Shown here: positions 50,174 through 57,802 of the stretch, piece by piece
How positions within the stretch are numbered: the first letter of the stretch is position 1
Layout: each line of letters starts with the position of its first letter
Assembly: GCA_964559835.1 (NCBI GenBank)
Contig: CAZLJE010000015.1
Coordinates: 1 to 64,000 of the forward strand
DNA length: 64,000 nt
Direction: 5' to 3'
Source of the DNA: DAISJI01 sp964559835
GTDB lineage: Bacteria > Acidobacteriota > Terriglobia > Terriglobales > Acidobacteriaceae
Notes under the pieces: generated by a model
Database searches by the model: none
Seen by the model: only the letters and a program-made list of their open reading frames with translations
What the model was told of the DNA's origin: nothing
Translations under genes and position numbers: made by a program

Positions 50174-50515
50174 TCACCGAGCCGGTGAGGGCCGCAAAAC
50201 CGCATCCGGAGCGAACGGCGGAGGAGGCGGCGCCCCCGTTCCGCGCCGCCGGATGCGCGCGAAGACGTAAAGGTTGAAGAAGTGCATGCCGCCCAGGATA
50301 AGCATCACGTATCCAACCTTGTCGCTGACCATCTCGATTGCCGCTCGGCTGTTGAGGACTGCGTCACCTGTCTTGAGCGCCAGGGCCACGAAGCCGATAT
50401 TGATGAGGTAAAAGCCGACCACGAGCAGGTGGTTCACCGAAGCCGCCAGTTCCTTGTTGCCGTGGAAGGCGTCGACCAGAAAGATGGCGCCGTTCTTGTG
50501 AAGGGTCCGCGCCAC
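50174..50515 (-). CDS. Small membrane protein, paralogue of 50623-50985; start region possibly frameshifted
   Basis: 113 residues from GTG at 50515. The paralogue shows that about 20 more residues, forming a first membrane helix, should precede this point, and the same frame does encode them upstream (IVISYIVYLLISVNLTIW), but the only ATG, with a good GAGGAG site (50571-50573), is one base out of frame: ATG-C-ATC-GTC-ATC. The shared pattern is ARTL, FL..AF.GN..LA, a helix, GFV, then a C-terminal helix ending IFARIRRR. Function unknown. Confidence 0.7.
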   Translation of the reverse strand: MARTLHKNGAIFLVDAFHGNKELAASVNHLLVVGFYLINIGFVALALKTGDAVLNSRAAIEMVSDKVGYVMLILGGMHFFNLYVFARIRRRGTGAPPPPPFAPDAVLRPSPAR

Positions 50516-50622
50516 CCAGATGGTCAGGTTGACGCTGATCAGCAGGTAAACGATGTAGCTGATGACGATGCATGACTGTTCTCCTCACTCAATCTGTTTC
50601 AACGTGCCTCGATTCGGAATTG

Positions 50623-50985
50623 TCATCGGGTCGTTGGGGCTGTCGCGCACGGTCGGCGCATCCGCGCAAAGATCCACAGGCCAAGGAACAATGTGAGACC
50701 AAGAAACAACATCGCCGATCCCAGCTTTTCGAGCAGGATGGCAATCGCCTGACTCGCACTGACGCGGTCCATGTTTGTGGGAAGGTTTGAGACTACGAAG
50801 CCGACGTTGGCCAGGAAGAAGCTGGCAATTGTGACGCGACCGATGAGAAAAGCGAGATCGCGATTGCCGGGAAATGCCTCGAGCAGGAAGGTCGTGCTGG
50901 TTCTGGACAAAGTTCGCGCCATTAAATGGATCACTGAAACGCTGACTAAGAAGTAGAGGACGTAGACCATATTCCAGACATTCAT
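50623..50985 (-). CDS. Small three-helix membrane protein, paralogue of 50174-50515
   Basis: 120 residues with an intact start. Three hydrophobic segments: VYVLYFLVSVSVIHL near the start, a middle one around VTIASFFLANVGFV, and LGSAMLFLGLTLFLGLWIFA near the end, followed by ARMRRP. About one third of positions agree with the neighbour paralogue. No family recognised. It is the first gene of the TetR-controlled cluster, with an operator array just upstream. Confidence 0.75.
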   Translation of the reverse strand: MNVWNMVYVLYFLVSVSVIHLMARTLSRTSTTFLLEAFPGNRDLAFLIGRVTIASFFLANVGFVVSNLPTNMDRVSASQAIAILLEKLGSAMLFLGLTLFLGLWIFARMRRPCATAPTTR

Positions 50986-51006
50986 AAGGCCTCCTCACCC
51001 ACGCTC

Positions 51007-51076
51007 GTTTGAACGTGTTCAAACACACAGTACGCCCAGATTTGAACGCAGTCAAGAATTATTTTGAACGCGTTCA
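51007..51076. promoter_or_regulatory. Array of TTGAAC palindromes, probable TetR operators
   Basis: GTTTGAACGTGTTCAAAC (51007-51024) is a perfect palindrome, TGAACGCGTTCA (51065-51076) is a second perfect one, and TTGAACGCAGTCAA (51042-51055) is an imperfect third between them. They lie 22 to 91 bp upstream of the cluster's first start. Confidence 0.7.
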
Positions 51077-51180
51077 CTTGAGGCCCTAAGTTGCTGATCA
51101 CGAAGAGGTCGGTCAGTGCGAAAGGTCTACCGATCGGAAGTATCCGTACGAATCCGTGAAGACCCGTGGCGTTTTTCTTT

Positions 51181-53193
51181 TCAATCCGCGCTGAGGACCT
51201 GGATCTCCGCGGAGAGGTATTTTTCCGGCTCCGATGTCGGCCGCCCCATCAGGTATCCCTGTACCTCATCGCAGCCCATGGACTCGATCATCGCCAACTG
51301 TTCCGGGGTCTCGATGCCTTCGATGATGACGCGGATGTTCAGATTGTGTGCGAGGTCCACGACCGAACGCATCATGGACGTCGGATCTTTCGAGTCGAGG
51401 ATGTGTTGCAGGAACGAGCGGTCGATCTTCAAGTGGTCGAAGGGCAGGCGCGGCAGCAGGCTGAGAGAAGAATATCCGGTGCCGAAATCGTCGATCGCCA
51501 GGCTCACGCCAAGCGCGCGGAGCTGCGATAACTTGGTGACGGATTCGTGGCGGCCGGGCAGCAGGACGGATTCGGTCAACTCCAGTTGCAGAAGCGACGG
51601 GCTCAGGCCGGTCACTTCCAGCACGCGCGCCACCACGCCGACAAAGTCGTTCTGCATGAACTGAATGCCGGAGACGTTCACACCGACCATCACCGGGCGG
51701 CTGGAAGCCGCCTGCCAGCGCAGCGCTTCCCGGCAAGCATGTTCCATGATCCAGCGGCCGATGGGGACGATGAGTCCGCTCTCTTCCGCGATCGGAATGA
51801 ATTTCGCCGGCGGGATCATTCCCAAAGTCGGATTGTTCCAGCGGGCAAGCGCCTCGAAGCGCACCAGGTGATGGTCCTGGAGATCGAATTCCGGCTGGTA
51901 ATGGATGGTCAACTCGTTGCGTTCCAGGGCCCCACGCAGCTGGTTCTCCAGCTCCAACCGCTCGCGGACGGCATTGCCGAACTCGGGGGAGAAAAACACA
52001 ATCTTGTTCTTGCCGGTACTCTTGGCGACGTACATCGCCGTGTCCGCCTGCTGCACCATCTGCTCCGGCTGGGTCGCATTCTGCGGGTACAGAGTGATGC
52101 CGATGCTGGCGGTGAGCATCAGTTCGTGTTCGTTCAGGGTGAATGGGGTCATGAACTGGGTCAGCAACTCGCCTGCGATCAGTTCCGCTTCCCTGGCGTT
52201 CCTGATGGGAGCGGCGACCAGCATGAACTCATCGCCGCCGATCCGGGCAAACGTGTCGGAAGCGCGAACGCGGCGGCGCAAGCGTTCCGCCACCTGCCGG
52301 AGCAAGAGATCGCCAACACCGTGTCCCAAGGTATCGTTCACGAGCTTGAAGCCGTCGAGGTCCATGTAGATGACGGCGATCGACGACCCCTGGCGCTGGG
52401 CCAGTGCCAGTGCCTGCGCCAGCCGGTCGGCAAACAACCGCCGGTTGGGTAAAGTGGTCAACTCGTCGTTCAGGGCTTGGTATTCCAGGCGGGTGTGGCT
52501 GTCCTGGATCTCGTCGAGCATGCGATTGAAGCCAAGCACCAGCTTCCCGATCTCATCGCCGCCTAGAGCTTCGGCGCGGACCGAGTAATCGCGCGAGACG
52601 GACACCTTGTCCATCACCGTCGCCAGCGCAGTGATCGGCTTGACGATCCAGCGCTGCAGGGTAGTGCCAAGCATCGTCCCCGCCAGCAATGACACCAGGA
52701 GGAGCAGGGCGGTAATGCTGAGGAAACGGTCGCGGCGGGTGCGCATCAGCGAAAGGTCGGACCGCACGTAGATGTAGCCGATGCTGGCGTCGTTCAACCG
52801 GATGGGCTGGCTATAGACGGCACCTTCCGGGATCAGCGCCGCAACGGGAGCTTTGGCAACGGCGCTCGGGCAATTGCTGCCGTGGTTGCGATGGTACTGG
52901 GCCACAACATGGAACGCGGCGTCGTAGGTACATGCGTCCTGGATCTCAGGATGTTCGCGGAGCGTATTGAGGACTTCAGCGGCGGAAGCGGCGTCGTTGA
53001 AAGCCACGGCCGCGGTGCTGTTGCCGGCTGCGATCCGGCCGAGGATCTGCAGGCCTTCCAGTGCCAGGCGCCTGGAGGTCGAGAAGTCATATGCGACGAA
53101 CGCGACCGACATCAGCGATACGGCCGTGGCGGTGGCCATCACGATGATGCCGGCGAGCTTGCGGCTTACCGGGATGTTATGAAGTTTCGTCAC
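51181..53193 (-). CDS. Membrane diguanylate cyclase/phosphodiesterase (CHASE8-HAMP-GGDEF-EAL)
   Basis: 670 residues. Two membrane helices (about 13-35 and 158-178) enclose a periplasmic sensor of the CHASE8/YfiN type. A HAMP linker (about 180-232) is followed by GGDEF (319-323, intact) with an intact inhibitory I-site R310-x-x-D313, and an EAL domain with E447-A-L and DDFGTGYSSL, both intact. It can therefore make or break c-di-GMP. The YfiR-type gene directly upstream should encode its periplasmic inhibitor. Last gene of a three-gene operon. Confidence 0.93.
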   Translation of the reverse strand: MTKLHNIPVSRKLAGIIVMATATAVSLMSVAFVAYDFSTSRRLALEGLQILGRIAAGNSTAAVAFNDAASAAEVLNTLREHPEIQDACTYDAAFHVVAQYHRNHGSNCPSAVAKAPVAALIPEGAVYSQPIRLNDASIGYIYVRSDLSLMRTRRDRFLSITALLLLVSLLAGTMLGTTLQRWIVKPITALATVMDKVSVSRDYSVRAEALGGDEIGKLVLGFNRMLDEIQDSHTRLEYQALNDELTTLPNRRLFADRLAQALALAQRQGSSIAVIYMDLDGFKLVNDTLGHGVGDLLLRQVAERLRRRVRASDTFARIGGDEFMLVAAPIRNAREAELIAGELLTQFMTPFTLNEHELMLTASIGITLYPQNATQPEQMVQQADTAMYVAKSTGKNKIVFFSPEFGNAVRERLELENQLRGALERNELTIHYQPEFDLQDHHLVRFEALARWNNPTLGMIPPAKFIPIAEESGLIVPIGRWIMEHACREALRWQAASSRPVMVGVNVSGIQFMQNDFVGVVARVLEVTGLSPSLLQLELTESVLLPGRHESVTKLSQLRALGVSLAIDDFGTGYSSLSLLPRLPFDHLKIDRSFLQHILDSKDPTSMMRSVVDLAHNLNIRVIIEGIETPEQLAMIESMGCDEVQGYLMGRPTSEPEKYLSAEIQVLSAD

Positions 53194-53202
53194 GTTTGCC
53201 TT

Positions 53203-53784
53203 TTATGGCGTCTCCTCCGATGACAGCAGTTTTGCCATGGTCAAGAGCTTCGAACTGATCTTGATACGGGCCCGGGCCGCGGCCTGCGGGTTGATGGCCA
53301 GTTGAAACGTGCCTTCACGAGGGACCAGCGCGACCACACCGCCCATTCGCGCGAAGCCTTCCCCATCGCCGATGGTCAACACGCTGGCGTCCTTGATCCC
53401 GGCGACGGCCTGGCGGGTCCGCGACGCGTCGGAATAGGAGACAACAAGAACGTTACAGTCGCGCATATCACCGGTCGTGCGGACGACGCGCACTTCGATG
53501 GGGCGCGAGCCGATTCGCTTACCTTGTAGCGAGCGGGTGAGCGCGTCCCCCATCGGGCCTTCGCCCACGAACCCGACGGTGAGGTGGTCGCCCAGGACAT
53601 CGCCCGGCCATTCGACGAACGACATGAGCCGGTACACGAAGGCCGCCTTGAGTTCGTACTCGTTGGCCCACTGCCTGGCCTCCGCCTGGGCCCACCCAAG
53701 GATTCCGCATGCGACCGTTGCCACGACCAGGACAACGCTCAGCGAGCGGCCTTTTATGCGCCTGCGCATCGATTCCCCTGTCAT
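53203..53784 (-). CDS. yfiR: YfiR-family periplasmic regulator (DUF4154)
   Basis: 193 residues from an ATG that overlaps the TonB-receptor stop (ATGA). A signal peptide covers about residues 1-35. The core has ELKAAFVYRLMSFVEWPGD, the DCNVLVVSYSD stretch and VLTIGDGEGFARMGGVVALV, all typical of YfiR. In Pseudomonas YfiR holds the YfiN cyclase inactive in the periplasm until stress or a redox change releases it. The next gene encodes a YfiN-like cyclase, 9 bp away. Confidence 0.9.
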   Translation of the reverse strand: MTGESMRRRIKGRSLSVVLVVATVACGILGWAQAEARQWANEYELKAAFVYRLMSFVEWPGDVLGDHLTVGFVGEGPMGDALTRSLQGKRIGSRPIEVRVVRTTGDMRDCNVLVVSYSDASRTRQAVAGIKDASVLTIGDGEGFARMGGVVALVPREGTFQLAINPQAAARARIKISSKLLTMAKLLSSEETP

Positions 53785-55775
53785 TTGCCTTCCGAGTGTT
53801 GTGGACTCGTCCATGTGACCTTGATGCGGAACTCGCGCCCGTTCTCGCGCAGGCGCAACTGCTCTAATTCCGGTGACGAGGGTCCGTAGTTGGTTCGATC
53901 GAACAGGTTGTAAACACTGGCTGATACGTGAAAACCCCGGTATGGCGTGCGTGTGGCAAGGGTAAGGTTCGTCGTCAGTGAATTTGCCAGTCTTAGGTGC
54001 AGGTACGTCTCTTGCGAGCCCTGGTACTGAAGTTCCGCGCCAGCCATCCAGCGGGAGTGGAGTGGCGCCTGGAATTTCAGCTTCGCAATATGCCGGGGCA
54101 GGTTATCCAATGCCGCGCCGGTCCGGTCATGGCCCGACTGGAATACGTAATTCAAATCACCGCGCCAGCCGTTATGCTGCGCCTCGACTTCAAACTCCAG
54201 GCCCTTTGCCGTGACGGAGGCAACGTTTACGAAATGGCTGAGGCCTGTGGCCGGATCTTCTGTAATGTCGAGTAATCGATTGAGCCGGGTGTAAAAGAGT
54301 TCGGCGACGGCCCGAACATTCGGCGTGAGCGCGCGCTCGACGGCGAAGTTATGGCTGTCGATGACCTCCGGTTGGAGCCGGGGATTGGCTTCCAGGCTGA
54401 CGCCGTCGGCGTAGTACAACTCGTACGAATTCGGCACGCGGAAAGCGTGCCCGTACGCATACTTGATCGCCGTCTTGTTGTCGGGACGGAAGATGGCGGC
54501 GGCGCGCGGGCTGACCGCTACTCCAAAGGTGCTGTAGTGGTCGATGCGCACGCCGGAATTGACGGAAAATCGCGCGCTGATCTTCAGTTCGTCCTGCGCG
54601 TAAAAAGCAAACACACTCGAGTTGCGGCGGTCGTCGAGCACCGGCGCGGCGGAGGACTGCCAGACGTTGTACTGGTTCTGCCGCAAGTTGTAACGGAAGT
54701 CGAACCCGGTGGTCAGGCGATTGCGGTGCCCGAGCGGGTGCGAAACATTCAGTTCCGTGCCCACCCAATCGCCGCGCGCGCGGTCGAAATTAAGTAAGCG
54801 CAATCCATCCTTGCTGTATGCATACGTCCCGCGGTAGGAGTACATGTCGTAAAACCAGCGGGAGGTCAATTGCAGGCCGGAGAGGAAGTCCCGCTGATAC
54901 GTGGCCTCGGCGAAGCCGCGGGTATCGATGGTCCGAGTGGCGCCATCGTTGAAGATGGTTTCGAACGAGGCGGTGGGCACCAGTTTCTCGCGCGATCCCA
55001 GCAAGGCCTCGAATTTCCAGTTCCGCCGCCGGACAAGCGCAAATCCCGATTCGGAGCGGTCGCCGTCGACACGATAGGCGACGCCCCGATTAGTGGCGGG
55101 CGTGTCGAACTCCGGGAAGTAGAGACGCTCGACGCCGTCGGTCCGGTACATGGAAGTGGAGAATAGCGCGCCGTCCAGAATGCGCGGCAGGCCGAGGGTC
55201 ACGCGGAGTTTGCGGGTAAGTTGACTGCCCGCGTCGACCGACGCCTCGACCGTCGTCGAGATCGGCGGCTGTTGCGTGACTACGTTCACCACGCCGAGAA
55301 ACGCATTCGTTCCGTAGAGTGAGGACGCCGGTCCGCGCACGATCTCGATGCGTTCGATCAGGTCGATATCAAGCGGGAATTCGGTGCCGATCAGTGCCTG
55401 GTAGAAGATGTTGTCATTCAGCCTGTGGCCGTTGACCAGCAGAAGGATGCGAGTGTTGTAGTCGCCGGGACGGGCAAAACCGCGAACGCCGAGGTAGCTG
55501 TAATTGCGGTCGGAGTTGGTCCAGAACCCGCGAACGGATCGGAGGACTTCGGCCAAGGTCCGGTAGCCGTAGGCGCGGATTTCCGCCCGCGTAATGACCG
55601 TGACGGAAGCCGGCGTCGCGCTGACGTCTTCGGCATGTTTGGATGCGGTTGAGAACTGGACCTTCATCAATTGTTCCAGGTTCAATTTCGTCAGGTCGTC
55701 CTCCGCCGGACGTTGCGCGACGGCCGGAGCGGAAAGAATGCCCAGCAACGCTGCACCAATCGCGATCAGCCTCAT
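53781..55775 (-). CDS. TonB-dependent outer-membrane receptor
   Basis: 664 residues from an ATG with GAGGG about 8 nt upstream. After the signal peptide, LEQLMKVQFSTASKHAEDVS is a TonB-box-like region, then a plug domain (VTVITRAEIRAYGYRTLAEV, GARPGDYNTRILLLVNGHRLN-like segment, IEIVRGPASSLYGTNAFLG) and a 22-strand barrel ending in the aromatic FRIKVTW. Related receptors occur with YfiR and GGDEF proteins, so the receptor may be the outer-membrane input of this c-di-GMP switch rather than a nutrient importer (inference). Confidence 0.9.
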   Translation of the reverse strand: MRLIAIGAALLGILSAPAVAQRPAEDDLTKLNLEQLMKVQFSTASKHAEDVSATPASVTVITRAEIRAYGYRTLAEVLRSVRGFWTNSDRNYSYLGVRGFARPGDYNTRILLLVNGHRLNDNIFYQALIGTEFPLDIDLIERIEIVRGPASSLYGTNAFLGVVNVVTQQPPISTTVEASVDAGSQLTRKLRVTLGLPRILDGALFSTSMYRTDGVERLYFPEFDTPATNRGVAYRVDGDRSESGFALVRRRNWKFEALLGSREKLVPTASFETIFNDGATRTIDTRGFAEATYQRDFLSGLQLTSRWFYDMYSYRGTYAYSKDGLRLLNFDRARGDWVGTELNVSHPLGHRNRLTTGFDFRYNLRQNQYNVWQSSAAPVLDDRRNSSVFAFYAQDELKISARFSVNSGVRIDHYSTFGVAVSPRAAAIFRPDNKTAIKYAYGHAFRVPNSYELYYADGVSLEANPRLQPEVIDSHNFAVERALTPNVRAVAELFYTRLNRLLDITEDPATGLSHFVNVASVTAKGLEFEVEAQHNGWRGDLNYVFQSGHDRTGAALDNLPRHIAKLKFQAPLHSRWMAGAELQYQGSQETYLHLRLANSLTTNLTLATRTPYRGFHVSASVYNLFDRTNYGPSSPELEQLRLRENGREFRIKVTWTSPQHSEGK

Positions 55776-55996
55776 GCGAATTCCCTCGTATCGATGGCAC
55801 AAACATCGTAGGAAAGTTCTGGTGCGCAAAGACACAAGTCAATGCAACGCCATGAAGATTGCTTGCCGAAATCGGTACGAGTTCGGAATTGGAACGCAAA
55901 TCAAAACTGGTTCCGGACGAATGGAAAAAGCCAGCGGCCAAAGTTTCTTCGCGCCTTCTGCGCGAAATCTCCATCGAATTGGCGGGAGGGCGCACG

Positions 55997-56629
55997 ATGT
56001 CCCAACGAGTATCCGACGACTGTCTCGACCTCATCTTCCGTAACGCTCGAACATTCGGCGGCTGGCTACCCAAGCCGGTGAGTGACGACACGATCCGCGA
56101 GATCTACGACACCATGAAATGGGGACCGACGAGCGCCAACGGCTCGCCCGCGCGGTTCCTGCTCCTGCGCAGCAAGGAAGCGAAGGAACGGCTGCGCCCG
56201 GCACTGTCTCCCGGCAACGTGGAGAAGACGATGGCGGCGCCGGTGACGGTCATCGTCGCCTACGATCTGCGTTTTTACGACAAGATGGACAAGCTGTTTC
56301 CGCACAACCCCGGGATGAAAGATGTTTTTGTGAATAATCCGGAACTGGCGGAGACCACCGCCAAGCGCAACGGCTCGCTGCAAGGGGCCTACTTCATCAT
56401 CGCCGCGCGTGCCTTGGGACTCGATTGCGGACCGATGTCCGGGTTCGACAACGCCAAGGTGGACGCGGAGTTCTTCGGTCCGAGTGCGCACGACGCCGCA
56501 GCGTGCCAGGAGCATGCGACCGGGTGCATCAAATCGAACTTCCTGATCAACATCGGGTACGGCGATCCTTCGAAACTGTACCCGCGATCGCCGCGCCTGC
56601 CGTTTGAAGAAGCCTGCAAGGTGCTCTGA
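55997..56629 (+). CDS. Nitroreductase-family FMN protein, RutE/HadB-like malonic semialdehyde reductase
   Basis: 210 residues from the ATG preceded by GGGAGGG; the upstream in-frame extension is not conserved-looking. The nitroreductase fold shows AR-TFGGWLPKPVSDD, the FMN loop MKWGPTSANGSPARFLL, and KSNFLINIGYGDPSKLYPRSPR. These match RutE-type proteins, which reduce malonic semialdehyde to 3-hydroxypropionate. No other rut gene is present, so the exact substrate remains open. Confidence 0.86.
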   Translation: MSQRVSDDCLDLIFRNARTFGGWLPKPVSDDTIREIYDTMKWGPTSANGSPARFLLLRSKEAKERLRPALSPGNVEKTMAAPVTVIVAYDLRFYDKMDKLFPHNPGMKDVFVNNPELAETTAKRNGSLQGAYFIIAARALGLDCGPMSGFDNAKVDAEFFGPSAHDAAACQEHATGCIKSNFLINIGYGDPSKLYPRSPRLPFEEACKVL

Positions 56630-56683
56630 CGAGCTACTCACCTTGAACGGAGATTCGCATCCAACCAGCACGGGGAGGATCTC

Positions 56684-57727
56684 GTGCGCGTTCCAGGTGC
56701 GGCGATCGTAATCTTTCTTCTGACGTCTCTTGCACAGGCTCAGCAACCGGCGCCCGTTGTGTCCGAGGTAGCTCTCGCCGATCCCAGTTCGCCGGTGCGG
56801 ACGCAGTTGCCGCGGACCGGCGGCATCCTCGGACAGCCCGCGTGTGACAAGAACGGCGCCGTGTACCTGCAGCCGGAATTCGTCACCGACTCGGCGAGCA
56901 ATGTGCTTCCGCCGAGCGTGATCGTGCGCATCAATCCCGATGGGAGCATCGCGAACTTTTCCGCGGGCCAGGCGGACGGCGCGAATCGTCCGACCTACGT
57001 GCTCGGCCACGCCATCGACCGCGACGGCCGTGTTTTTCTGCTGACCATGCGTCCCGGCCCCGGTGACCACGTCAGCATCGAGCAGGCCGCGCCGGATTCG
57101 TCCTATGTGTCCAAGACGGACCTTGATCGCGAACTGCGCCCGGGACTCTTCGCCGTACTGCCCAGCGGAGATTTCCTGGTGGGCGGAGTCGTGCCTCCGA
57201 AGAACAAGGAGGACACCACGCGCAAATCGGTCCTGTGGCTCTTCGGATCCGACGGAAGTTTCAAACGCGAATTTCTCGCGGCCAGCAGCACCGTCGCAAC
57301 CGACCCGAAGACGAAGCGTCCGGTCGATGCGCCGGCACCCAAGGATTTCAATTCGATAGTGATCGGCGACGACGGCAACATTTACGTCCTGGTCCCTGGC
57401 TCGCCGGCAAAGGTCCAGGTTTTCGACGAACAAGGCCAAAAGCAGCGGACATTGAAGCTCGACCCACCGCAGCAAGCACGCTTGGACCCAATAATGTTCG
57501 TGAGTGGAGGCCGTGTTGTTGTTCGTTACTCGCGCACAGAACAGGAAAACGGGAAGCCGGTCTCCAAGCGCATCTTCCGCATGTATGACGCCCAAACCGG
57601 CATGGCGCAGATCGATTACGTCAGCGGGTTCCGCGGCATCGTCGCCTGCCTCGACAACAATGACCTCGTCTTCCTAGTGAGGGGGCAGGACGGCGCCCTC
57701 AGCCTCGCGCGCGCATCGATGCGGTAA
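56684..57727 (+). CDS. Secreted beta-propeller-like protein of unknown function
   Basis: 347 residues from a GTG with GGGGAGG 7 nt upstream. A signal peptide ends near AQAQQP. The body has repeated units of the type (A/C)-D-x-x-G-x-(V/I)-Y/F-(L/V), seen at DKNGAVYLQPEF, DRDGRVFLLTM, GDDGNIYVLVPG and DNNDLVFLVRG, spaced 50 to 100 residues, consistent with a six- or seven-blade propeller. No catalytic motif noticed. Upstream of sucA on the same strand, 75 bp away. Confidence 0.72.
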   Translation: MRVPGAAIVIFLLTSLAQAQQPAPVVSEVALADPSSPVRTQLPRTGGILGQPACDKNGAVYLQPEFVTDSASNVLPPSVIVRINPDGSIANFSAGQADGANRPTYVLGHAIDRDGRVFLLTMRPGPGDHVSIEQAAPDSSYVSKTDLDRELRPGLFAVLPSGDFLVGGVVPPKNKEDTTRKSVLWLFGSDGSFKREFLAASSTVATDPKTKRPVDAPAPKDFNSIVIGDDGNIYVLVPGSPAKVQVFDEQGQKQRTLKLDPPQQARLDPIMFVSGGRVVVRYSRTEQENGKPVSKRIFRMYDAQTGMAQIDYVSGFRGIVACLDNNDLVFLVRGQDGALSLARASMR

Positions 57728-57802
57728 ACCCAAAGCCTGCGAAGCGAATTCGGCAGCGGCGAATCTAATTGGTAGACTATTTCGGTTGGGGATTCCTTCT
57801 AA

